Part shown: one piece after another, positions 54,130 to 64,000 of the stretch
Layout of the letters: every line of letters starts with the position of its first letter
How positions within the stretch are numbered: the stretch's first letter is position 1
From: Cheilinus undulatus
Lineage: Eukaryota; Chordata; Actinopteri; Labriformes; Labridae
DNA: 64,000 nt
Direction: 5' to 3'
NCBI RefSeq assembly: GCF_018320785.1
Contig: NC_054876.1
Coordinates: 8,186,707-8,250,706 of the forward strand
The notes under the pieces: generated by a model
The model's database searches: none
Told to the model about the DNA's origin: nothing
Seen by the model: the letters and a program-made list of their open reading frames with translations, nothing else
Program-made: the position numbers and the translations under genes

Positions 54130-55520
54130 AACTTTCAAGTTGTGAATTTGAATTCACAGCAAAACACTATAAAAACATTAGCATTAGCAGTAGCAGAGTT
54201 AATAATAGGCACACTGCCAGCATAATTGCTTATTTTGTATTAACATTAGCAGAGACTGACAAAAGGCCTATTTCCATCATGAATGCATGTTTTGTATTAC
54301 CATCAGCAGAGACTATTATAAAAGGCTCAATGCCAGCATGACTGGTGGCAAGGTGAACCCACAGGTCAAGGAACCCTCCGCAGGCTGGAAGTAGACACGC
54401 AGGTCAAGGGCCCCACTTAACGGCAGAAGTGGACCAAGAGGCCAATGAACCCTCTGAAAGGTGGAAGCGGGCCAACAGGCCAAGAAACCCTCTGAAGGGT
54501 GGAAGTGCAATGCAGCAGCATACATCCAGCATGAGTGCTTGTTTTGTATTACCAGTAGCAGAGATTAAACTGAAAGGGCCAATGCCATTGTGTCTACTTG
54601 CCTTGTTTTGACATTAGCATAGTGCAATAAAAGGCCCATTGCCAGCATAAATGCTTGTTTTTTATTACCATTAACATAGAAAAATATAAAAGGACAAACG
54701 CCATTGTGACTGCATGGATTGTATAACCATCAGCAGAGTTAAATAAAAGGCCCATTGCCAGCTAAATGCTTGTGTTGTATAACCATTAAAATGGAAAAAT
54801 ATAAAAGGACAAATGCCATTGTGAATGCATGGTTTGTTACCATCAGCATAGTGAAATAAGTGGCACATTGCCAGCATGAGTGCTTGTTTTGTATTACATT
54901 TAACAGAGACTAATATAAAAGAGTCAATGTCATTGTAAGTGCTTGTGTTGTATTACCAAAAGCAATGACGAATATAAAAGAATCAATGTCATTGTAAGTG
55001 CTTGTGTTGTATTACCAAAAGCAATGACGAATATAAAAGAGTCAATGTCATTGTGAGTGCCTAATAATAGGCACATTGCCAGCATAATTGCTTGTTTTGT
55101 ATTAACATTAGCAGAGACTGAAAAAAAGGCCTATTTCCATCATGACTGCATGTTTTGTATTTGCATTAGCAGTGAGGATTAATGGGCACATTGCAAGCAT
55201 AAATGCATGTTTTCTATTACCATCAGCAGAGACTATTATAAAAGGCTCAATGCCAGCATGACTGCTTGTTTGTATTACCATTAGCAGAGACTAATATAAA
55301 AGGCTCAATGCCAGCATAACTGCTTGTTTGTTATTACCATTAGCAGAGACTATTATAAAAGGCTCGATGCCAGCATGACTGCTTGTTTGTATTACCATTA
55401 GCAGAGACTTATAGAAAAGGCCCAATACCATTGTGATTGTGTTGCATTACCATTAGCAGAGAGTGAATTAACAGGCCCATTGCCAGCATGATTGCTTGTG
55501 TTTACATTAGCATCTGCAAA
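54130..55520. repeat. 116-bp dimeric satellite array 1
   Basis: Alternating ~59 and ~57 bp subunits: GCAGAGACTAATATAAAAGG with CATTGTGAATG, and GCATAGTGAAATAAGTGGCA with CATTGCCAGCATGAG. Each ends TTGTTTTGTATTACCATTA. It is interrupted by a 39-bp-type block at 54345-54515. Copies are diverged. Confidence 0.8.
54345..54515 (-). repeat. 39-bp minisatellite block 2
   Basis: Reverse frame LPLSGALDLRVYF, QPAEGSLTCGFTL. Nearly the same as 57965-58120. Confidence 0.6.
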
Positions 55521-55960
55521 TAGACAAAACAATTGTAAATTCAACACTGGGATCAAATTCACCAACCTCCAAATACCTGGTTAATGGACATCTCAGTGTT
55601 CAGTGTTGATGGTATGGTCCAGATGTGGTCAAGGATCGCTGCTCTCTTCTTACAAATCCAAGTGTGTGAATCACAGTTTTAAACAGCCACGGTTGTTCGG
55701 ATTTCATCTTGCAAAAACAAAATTTTTTAGGGATCTTTATTTTGTTTATTTTGTCCTATTGAAAACACTTTGGGAACATTGTCATTTGTCGTGTTATTTT
55801 CTGTTTTCACTTGTAAGTTGGTCTCATTATAAGCACAGAGAGATCGAGATTGCTTTCGTTGTCAAAATCTTTGTCTAGGTATTAATGATTTTGGATATTG
55901 TTTGTGGATACCCATGCAACTAAAATCAAGAAAGCTTGACTTACCTTGGTGGTGACTTAC
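55521..55960. other. Spacer between arrays
   Basis: Single-copy-looking except that 55505-55580 resembles 60245-60315. Two reverse-strand donor-like sites lie at 55961 (AGCAG then GTAAGTCA) and 55945 (CAAG then GTAAGTCA). Confidence 0.4.
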
Positions 55961-57680
55961 CTGCTACATGATGGAGTCTGTCCTGTGCCTGAAGAACCCT
56001 CTTTAGGGTAGAGGGAGGAGGCTGACTGGGTGGCCGGAGGATTGCTTGTTGGATTGAGGTGGACCTGCAGATCAGAGAAACAATTTTTAAGGTTGATGTG
56101 GACAGGGAGGCCCAGGAAACCTCTGGAGGCATGAGATGGACAGGGAGGCAAGGGAACTCTCTGTAGGTGTGAGGTGGGCCCAGATGACAGAGTAACCATC
56201 TGTCAGGGGATGAAGAACAGGAGGCTAAAGAAAACCTCTTTTTGTTTTCTGGAAACCAGAGGCTGGAAGAACCCCGTGTAGGGTGGAGGAGGACCTGGAG
56301 GCCGGAGAAACCCTTTTTGTTTTCTGGAAACGAGAGATCGGAAAAACCATGTGTGGGGTGGAGGAGGACCTAGAGGCCATAGGAACCCCGTGTCGGCTAA
56401 GACCTAAAGGCCGGAGGAACCCTATGTAGGGTGAGGAACACCTGGAGGCCGGAGGAAGCCTTTTTGTTTTCTGGAAACGAGAGGTCGGAAGAACCCTGTG
56501 TGGGGTGGAGGAAGACTCTGAGGTCGTATGAACACTGTGTAGGGTGGAGGAGGACCTGGAGGTTGTATGAACCCTTTTTGTTTTCTAGAAACCAGGGCTG
56601 GAGGAACCCTCTGTAGGGTGGAGGAGGACCCAGAGGCCGGAGGAACCCTTTTTGTTTTCTGGAAACCAGAGGCTAGAGGAACCCTGTGTGGGGTGGAGGA
56701 AGACCCGGAGGTCACAGGAACCCTGTGTGGGGTGGAGGAGGACCTAGAGGCCATAGGAACCCCGTGTCGGCTAAGACTTAAAGGCCGGAGGAACCCTATG
56801 TAGGGTGAGGAAGACCCAGAGGCCGCAGGAAACCATTTTGTTTTCTGGAAACCAGAGGCTGAAGGAACCCTGTGTAGGGTGGAGGAGGACCCAGAGGTCA
56901 CAGGAACCCTCTGTAAGGTAAAGGAAGACCTGGAGGTCACAGGAACTCTGTGTAGGGTGGAAGTGGATCTGTGGTCTGGAGGAACCCTATATCGGCTGGA
57001 GGAAGACCCGGAGGTCGTACGAACCATGTGCAGTGTAGAGTAGGACCCGGAGGTCATAGGAACCCTTTTTGTTTTCTGGAAACCAGAGGCTGGAAGAACC
57101 CTCTGTAGGGTGGAGGAAGACCCGGAGGTCACAGGAACCTAGTGTAGGATGGAGGAGGACCTGGAGGCCGGAGGAATCCTGTGTGGGGTGGAGGAGGACC
57201 CGGAGACTGGAGGAACCCTTTTTGTTTCCTGGAAACCAGGGCTGGAGGGACCCTCTGTAGGGTGGAGGAGGAACCGGAGGCGGGAGGAACCCTTTTTGTT
57301 TTCTGGAAACGAGATGCTGGAGGAACCCTGTGTAGGGTGGAGGAAGACCCAGAGGCCGCAGGAAACCATTTTGTTTTCTGGAAACCAGAGGCTGGAAGTA
57401 CCCTGCATAGGGTGGAGGAGGACCCAGAGGTCACAGGAACCCTCTGTAAGGTGAAGGAAGATCCGAAGGTCACAGGAACCCTGTGTGGAGTGGAGGAGGA
57501 CCCGAAGGTCGTATGAACACTGTGTAGGGTGGAGGAGGACCCAGAGGCAGGAGGAACCCTTTTTGATTTCTAGAAACCAGAGGCTGGAAGAACCCCATGT
57601 AGGGTGGAGGAAGACCTGGAGGCCGGAGGAACCCTGTGCAAGATGGAGGGGGACCCAGAGGCTGGAGGAACCCGTTTTTT
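55961..57680 (-). repeat. 39/36-bp minisatellite, long open frames on reverse strand
   Basis: About 45 units of two kinds. On the reverse strand the 39-bp unit reads GSSSTLHRVPVTS and the 36-bp unit GFQKTKRVPPAS. All unit lengths are multiples of three, so reverse frames of 236 and 184 codons stay open, as do frames on the forward strand. There is no recognised domain. It may be a repetitive coding exon or simply a satellite. Confidence 0.75.
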
Positions 57681-57864
57681 GCATATTGAACACACTTTGC
57701 TTTTGTCATTCATATTATAATAACAATTTGGAACTCTGCCTTAAATTGTTTTTTTGGGGGTTTTTTTGTCCCGTTTTGGTTCTGTTGTTGATTTATGTGG
57801 TTGTAAGTGATCAACTGTGTAGAATATAGGAATGAAATAAAGTTGACTCGGTGGAAATGACCTA

Positions 57865-58125
57865 CCAATTGCAGGTGGAAGGTGTAGCTGAAGGCTGGGG
57901 GGACCCACTCTTGAGTGGAGGTGAACATGCAGGTCAAGGAAACCTCTTAAGGGAGAAGGTGGACCCACAGGTCAAGGAACCCTCCGCAGGCTGGAAGTAG
58001 ACACGCAGGTCAAGGGCCCCACTTAACGGCAGAAGTGGACCAAAAGGGCCAATGAACTCTCTGAAGGGTGGAAGCGGGCCAACAGGCCAAGAAACACTCT
58101 GAAGGCTGGAAGTGCAATGCAGCAG
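57865..58125 (-). repeat. 39-bp minisatellite block 3
   Basis: Repeats the composition of 53876-54115 joined to 54345-54515. It is preceded by a shared spacer (TGTGGTTGTAAGTGATCAAC at 57798 and 53801) and ends with a donor-like GTAGGTC on the reverse strand at 57866. Confidence 0.65.
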
Positions 58126-58129
58126 CATA

Positions 58130-60240
58130 CATCCAGCATGAGTGCTTGTTTTGTATTACCAGCAGCAGAGATTAAACTGAAAGGGCCAATGCCATTGTGT
58201 CTGCTTGCCTTGTTTTGACATTAGCATAGTTCAATAAAAGGCCCACTGCCAGCATAAATGCTTGTTTTGTATTACCATTAACATAGAAAAATATAAAAGG
58301 ACAAATGCCATTGTGACTGCATGGATTGTATAACCATCAGCAGAGTTAAATAAAAGGCCCATTGCCAGCTAAATGCTTGTGTTGTATTACCATTAGCATG
58401 GAAAAGTATAAAAGGACAAATAACATTGTGAAGGCATGGTTTGTATTACCATCAGCATAGTGAAAAAAGTGTCACATTGCCAGCATGAGTGCTTGTTGTG
58501 TATTACATTTAACAGAGACTAATATAAAAGAGCCAATGTCATTGTAAGTGCTTTTTTTTATTACCAAAAGCAATGACGGATATAAAAGAGTCAATGTTAT
58601 TGTAAGTGCTTGTTTTGTATTACCATTAGCAGAGACTAATATAAAAGGGCCAATGTAATTTTGAACGGTTGTTTTGTAATACCATCAGCATAGTGAAATG
58701 GGTGGCACATTGCCAGTATGAGAGCTTGTTTTGTATTACAATTAACAAGGACCAATATAAAAGAGCCAATGTCATTGTGAGTGCTTGTATGTATTACCAT
58801 TAGCAGAGACTAATATAAAAGGGCCAATGTCATTGTGAATGGTTGTTTTGTAATATCATTAGCATAGTGAAATAAGTGGCACATTGCAAGCATGAGAGCT
58901 TGTTTTGTAATACCATTAACAAAGACTAATATAAAAGAGTCAATGTCATTGTGAGTGCTTGTTTAGTATTACCATTAGCAAAGACTAATATAAAAGGGCC
59001 AATGTAATTTTGAATGGTTGTTTTGTTAAACAATTAGCATAGTAAAAAAAGTGGCACATTGCCAGCATGAGTGCTTGTTCTGTATTGCATTTAGCAGAGA
59101 CAAATATAAAAAGGCCAGTGTCGTGAATGGTTGTTTTGTAATACATCAGCATAGTGAATTAAGTTGCACATTACCAGCATGACTGCTTGTTTTTGATTAC
59201 CATTAGCAGAGACTAATATAAAAGGGCCAATGTCATTGTGAATGCTTGAAATGTATAACCATTAGCATAGTGAAATAAGTGGCACAATGCCAGCATATTA
59301 GTTTGTTTTGTATTACATTTAGCAGTAACTAATATTAAAGAGCCAATGTCATTATGAGTGGGTTTTTTTGTATTACCATTAGCAAACACTAATATAAAAC
59401 AGTCAATGTCATTGTGAGTGCTTGTGTTGTATTACCATTAGCATAGACTAATATAAAAGGGCCAATGTCGTTGTGAATGGTTGTTTTGTAATACCATTAG
59501 CATAGTGAATTAAGTGGTACATTACCAGCATGAGTGCTTGTATTGTATTACCATCAGCAGAGACTAATATCAAAGGGGCAATGTCATTGTGAATGCTTGT
59601 AATATATTACCATTAGCATAGTGAAATAAGTGGCACGTTGCCAGCATGAGTGCTTGTTTTGTATTACCATTAGCAAAGACTAATATAAAAGGGACAATGC
59701 CATTGTGAATCGTGTTTTGTAATACCATCAGCATAGTGAAATAAGTGGCACATTGCCAGCATGAGTGCTTGTTTTGTATTACCATTAGCAGAGACTAATG
59801 TAAAAGGGCCACTTTCATTGTGAATGGTTGTTTTGTAATACCATTAGCATCGTGAAATAAGAGGTACATTGCCAGCACGAGTGCATGCTTGGTGTTGTGA
59901 TACCATTAGCAGAGACAAATATAAAAGGGACAATGCCATTGTGAATGCATGCTTTATATTACCATTAGCATAGTGAATTAAGAGGCACTTTGCCAGCATG
60001 AGAGCTTGTTTTGTATTACCTTTAGCAGAGACTAATATAAATGGGCTAACGTCATTGTAAGTGCTTGTTTTGTATTGCCATTAGCAGAGTGAAATAAAAG
60101 GCCAAATTTCCAACATGAATGTTTTTGTATATTACCATTAGCAGAGACAAATATAAAAGACCCAATGCCATTGTGGATGCTTTGTATTACCATTAGCAGA
60201 GTGAAATACAAGGCACATTGTCAGGAAGAACGCATGTGTT
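58130..60240. repeat. 116-bp dimeric satellite array 2
   Basis: Same subunits as array 1, about 18 dimers. The spacing of the GCA(G/A)AGACTAAT start is 115-116 bp where checked (59673 to 59788). Confidence 0.85.
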
Positions 60241-60893
60241 TTAATAAGCATCTGCAAATATTTAAAAAACAGTAACAAATACAACACTCGGATTTAAAAT
60301 AAACAACCTCCAAACTGTTTGTTTCTTTCATTGTTTTAGCATTCTTTGTTTTAGTATTCTTCATTCTTATTGTGTGTTTGTTTTATTGTTTTGGCATGCT
60401 TTTTTTTGTTGTGTGTTTTATTCTTTGTTTTAGCTTTGTTTATTTATCATTTTTAGGTTATATTGTTTGTTTCATTTTTATAGCATTCTTTGTTCAAGTA
60501 TTTTTTGTTGTTGTTTTTTAGCATCATTTGTTTTGATGTTTGTTTTAACATTCTTTGGTTTTATTGTTCTTTTATTGTTTTAGCATTTTTTGTTTTGTTG
60601 TTTGGTATTGTTTGTTCTATTGTTTGCTTTATTAAAAAACAATTATGTACCTTTTGTAGACACATTTGTTGTTATATTTAACATATTTGCTGGTACCTTT
60701 TATGTAAATGTTGAATATCTTTCAAAATTTTCTCTTATTTTTGTTCTTTTGGAATGAACATATTTTTGAAATTCTTTAACTTGGTTTTTGTTTTAATATT
60801 GAAAAGTTAATTGTTGTTTTAAAGCACGTTTGTCAGCCTTGTTGATATGACCGCTTCAACATGATTCATTGCAAGTAAATAAACAGGACTTAC
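60241..60893. other. T-rich sequence with TTGTTTTAGCATTCTTTG motif
   Basis: A loose tandem of TTGTTTTAGCATTCTTTGTT phrases from 60320 to 60620. No gene seen. Confidence 0.5.
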
Positions 60894-61062
60894 CTGAGGT
60901 AGTGTCTGGAGACTGATGGAGACAACTGTTAGATACCTGTGAGTCCTGGTGTAGCAGCAGATACTTTCCTGTCAATGAGGTCTCTGTCCATGTTAGGGTT
61001 GATTTAGATGGGTGTCAGGAATAACTTTGAAGACTGACGCTTTGCCTTTGGTGACTGGAGGC
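60894..61062 (-). CDS. Candidate reverse-strand exon
   Basis: Bounded on the reverse strand by CATCTTTTCTCAAG and CCTCAG then GTAAGTCC. Joined in phase to the candidate first exon at 63295-63308, it would read RPPVTKGKASVFKVIPDTH and stop at 60995-60993. The product would be only 27 residues, so it may be a pseudogene or the wrong pairing. Confidence 0.2.
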
Positions 61063-62204
61063 CTTGAGAAAAGATGGGAGATGTTAATAAATGTGCTTAG
61101 TTGACATCTAAAACTTTAATAAAACACATTAAGGCATTTTCACGCTGAAAAGACATTTATTTCAGAAAAAGTACAAACATGCGTAAACCTCACAAATGAT
61201 GTCTATTGTGTTTAGTTTCTTGTTCATTGCAAAAATTTGCAGCATGTGTTAATATGTAGCATGTGCATCAAGACACAGTTCCAAGTACTAAAAAGCATGT
61301 TGGAAAGACTGATGCATTTCTTTTCTGTTCAGTCTTATTTTATGTGATTGAGAGTGTAATTTCAATCTAGAGCATTCTATGTTTAGACCCCACAGAATAT
61401 GCACAACATGTCTGTGCTGAAGTTTCAGTGAGGGTGAGAGAGAGGGAAAGAGAGCTGTGGTTTTCATGCGGTGGTTTGGGACACAAAAGTGAGTCAGTGT
61501 GTTACTTTAAGGGGGCGGTGAACGTGCGTCCAATAAAAAGAAAATTGGTGGGAAGTCGAGATATATGGAAACTCTAAATGGACTTTATACTTTAATATTA
61601 CTCGGTTTAAAATGTGTTTTTCTTTGACTCTGCTTATTTATCTCATTATCTTGGGATAACAAAGCTGGTTTTCCCAAAATGAAATAGATCTTGAGAACTC
61701 TCGAGCACAACCTAAATTTACATGTAATGGTGAGAAAAGAAAATAAATCCTCCCAGGCTCTTCCAATGATGTGCTTTTTATACATTATGTTTAGCCCTGC
61801 CTGTCTGTTCTTCACATTTTGTTCCATCCAAGGTCTAATATTTTCATGAAATAAACTTAACTGGTTGAAAATTTTCAAAGACTTGGGTCGCCTTTTCTCA
61901 TTAGTCGTGATCTCCGAGTTTAGGCCAGTTTAGAACTGATACTCTCAACCAGTGGTTCTCAACGTGGGGGTCTGGACCCCCTTGGGGGTCAAGACAAACT
62001 GTGTGGGGGGTTACCAGATGCCTTAAGAAAAAAAGAATATTTTTAAATGTTTTAAGAATTGTATATTTTACCCATTTTATGAAAATAGATGCATAAAATG
62101 AGTTAAGTATAAGATAAAAACATGGTCATTTGGTGAGATTTATGATACAGTAACATTTAAAAAAATCTATATATAAAGTAAGTCTGCACACAGGCCTGCC
62201 CACA
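61063..62204. other. Intergenic sequence with CCAAT-type motifs and hAT end
   Basis: 61500-61550 holds GGGGGCGGTGAACG and two CCAAT/ATTGG motifs, promoter-like in either direction. 61945-62030 resembles a hAT end (CAGTGGTTCTCAACGTGGGG). No exon supported. Confidence 0.4.
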
Positions 62205-63294
62205 GATCAGTGCAGTAGTTTCAATGCATGTGTCAGTATCATTGGTTAGCATCCTGGCTAACAGTTATCTCATTTTGGAGCTGAAAAGTAATATGAATAT
62301 GAAAATATGAACCCCCTTTCTTAAAATAGAACTACCTTTTTTATAATGTTAACAATGTGAATGGGCATATTGACTAAACCACATGAAAAGTTATGTTAGA
62401 CCTAATGGCCATAACCTGCACAAATGTCAGGGTGTAAAAAAAGGCAAGTAGAAAAAACTGAGACTATTTTAATGGGAAAAAAAACTTACATAAATGCAAA
62501 ATAATGGGCTAAAACTGGCAGTAAAAAATAAACAAAAGCAACAGAAATACTTCAAAAATTAGCAAAAACAAGGGGCAAAAAGTGGCAAAAAGTTGTAATG
62601 GAGAAAAAGCAGAAAAAATTGTTAAAAAAAGGGCTGAAATAAGCAGAAAGTGACAAAAATGGGTTAAGGGTGACAAAAAAACATATAATTAGGCAAAAAG
62701 CAGCAAACATTGAATAAAAGTGACAACAATGTAGCAAAAATGGTGGTAAAGCTGCAAAACGGGCAAAAAGCAGCAAAAAAATGGATAAAAGTGTCAAATA
62801 AGTAGCAAAAATATGGCTGTTACGTTGTGGAACAGTGGCAAAAATGGTGGCAAAGCTGCAGAAATGTTAATAATGTTGCAAAACAGTGGCAATAATGGGG
62901 TAAAGGTGCCATAAAGTATAAAGCCTTCTGTGTAAGTATGGGAAACAAACTGATTTAAGTTACTTACAACAGCACATTTCTGAGGTCAAAATTTCTCTAA
63001 TTAAGGCTTTCTGGGGTACTTATTTTTCCAAGCAAGACTTAAAAGAGCCACAAGTCATCAAAAAAGAGCCACACCACATGATCACTGCTCAAGCTAGTCA
63101 TGACTAGACAACAGAGAAAATTTCAATTTAAAGAATTTAAACAGACAGGTAAAGGACATCAAAGCTCTGAAGGCTATTCTGACTTAAAGTGTTGCCTCAC
63201 AACAATCAATCATAAAAAAAAAATCGAATTAATCAAGCAGCACTTCTTCTACAACTGATAACAACTGCCAGGCGACACAATAACAAGCTCTTAC

Positions 63295-63308
63295 CTGCAG
63301 GGCAGCAT
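63295..63308 (-). CDS. Candidate first coding exon on the reverse strand (copy 2)
   Basis: Same ATGCTGCCCTGCAG then GTAAGAGC as copy 1, with TATAAAA at 63344-63350. Confidence 0.3.
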
Positions 63309-63343
63309 GATCCAGACTTACTGAGTAGGCCACAGTAGCCCTC

Positions 63344-63350
63344 TTTTATA
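63344..63350 (-). promoter_or_regulatory. TATA box (reverse strand), copy 2
   Basis: TATAAAA conserved with copy 1 at the same distance from the ATG. Confidence 0.45.
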
Positions 63351-63784
63351 CCCTGTTGTTCCTCCCACCAGAAGTTTATCGGATTTGTTGTCAAAAATGA
63401 ATTTTCTCATCATTCTCATCTCATCATCATCACAGTTTAAACTTTTAAACCCATAACACTTCTGCAGCGTCAATTTACACGTTTTGTCTATCTTTCTCAG
63501 TCGACAACAAAGTCATACTTGCAGAGATAATGCATAAAATGAACAATTAAGTTTTTTTTTTTTCAAACCAGGAAGCCGTCATTTCGTGCCTTCCCGCCTA
63601 TTTAATATACGGAAATGCCTTACGTCGGGTTTCCCAGTTTCACCTGCAGACGGGACATAATGGGGTGAAAATGTAGCGCGCCTCCAGGTAGGAATGTTGA
63701 AGTAAAATTGTATGAAAGTAGCCCACTAAAATAGTCTTGCAACTTTTTTTCTTGCCTTCTAAAACAGAGACTGAGAGAAGGATA

Positions 63785-63805
63785 ATGGCGATTTTTACCG
63801 GATGT
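63785..63805 (+). pseudogene. Disabled copy of the forward exon in block X
   Basis: Reads MAIFTGC then a TAG stop, where copy 1 reads MATFTGCLRAG. The surrounding sequence is otherwise close, so this copy cannot encode the same start. Confidence 0.6.
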
Positions 63806-64000
63806 TAGAGAGCAGGAAAACGTTTGGCGGGTGTCTGTGCAGAGGTGTGGACGTTTCCCGCGCAGCCAGCTGATTCAACACAGGTGTGCAAAAAAGTTTC
63901 ACTTTGATAAAGAAACTAATAATCATGAAGCTGTCAAGACTTTCTTCTCTTAAAATACATTCAGAGTCAGTTAAAGGGAAGTTCTTAACCTCACACCACT

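Larger units (their letters stand above)
62205..63990. repeat. Block X, distal copy
   Basis: Same order and orientation as 18455-20140. Contains the TTTTTGCC-type array in reverse (62440-62900), the TATA/ATG pair and the forward ATG, here with an early stop. It ends with the window edge, where it diverges from copy 1 after AAAGGGAAGTTCTT. Confidence 0.85.

Noticed and set aside
1-64000. tRNA or rRNA genes
   Set aside because: Only tRNA-derived SINE heads were seen; no complete cloverleaf with A and B boxes could be supported by reading.

Overview
The window looks like accessory-rich, repeat-dense nuclear DNA of a ray-finned fish. The reasons are intron-split genes with consensus splice sites, a methyltransferase of vertebrate type, and abundant teleost-style repeats: Tc1-like elements, hAT, PIF/Harbinger and piggyBac-type non-autonomous transposons, RTE/L2/L1-type non-LTR retrotransposons, tRNA-type SINEs, and many micro- and minisatellites. 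No bacterial, plasmid or CRISPR features are seen.

The only genes I can reconstruct completely are two tandem, same-strand copies of a small class I SAM-dependent methyltransferase. Both closely resemble METTL27 (Williams-Beuren syndrome region 27 protein). Copy A has coding exons at 6050-6166, 8772-8900, 9263-9398, 9632-9724 and 14313-14542. Copy B has them at 35866-35982, 44047-44175, 44991-45126, 45938-46030 and 46424-46653. Exon lengths are identical (117, 129, 136, 93 and 230 nt), phases are identical, and both give 234 residues with no internal stop. Each copy has acquired its own insertions in its introns, and several insertions leave a matching empty site in the other copy.

Layout. 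1-5.8 kb: flank of copy A with retroelement pieces, a transposon with 9-bp target duplications, and a Tc1 copy split by another transposon. 5.9-14.6 kb: gene A, whose intron 4 holds a 3.4-kb minisatellite of about 79 units of 43 bp. 14.6-20.15 kb: 3' flank, an antisense retroelement piece and block X (a possible divergent promoter). 20.15-35.6 kb: intergenic, with Tc1, hAT, two piggyBac-like elements, a SINE nested in a Tc1, and a roughly 3-kb fold-back element with arms near 600 bp. 35.7-46.7 kb: gene B, with a 7-kb composite insertion in intron 1. 46.7-51.4 kb: its 3' flank with an L1-type insertion. 51.4-61.1 kb: a block with no counterpart behind gene A, containing 39/36-bp minisatellites (open in frame on the reverse strand), 116-bp dimeric satellite arrays and candidate reverse-strand exons. 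62.2-64 kb: second copy of block X.

The gene order and collinear flanks show a segmental tandem duplication with a unit of roughly 25-30 kb. The most unusual feature is the intron 4 minisatellite of gene A. Each 43-bp unit carries a branch-point-like motif, a pyrimidine-rich tract, an AG acceptor and the first 13 nt of exon 5, so the true last exon sits behind about 79 near-identical decoy 3' splice sites.
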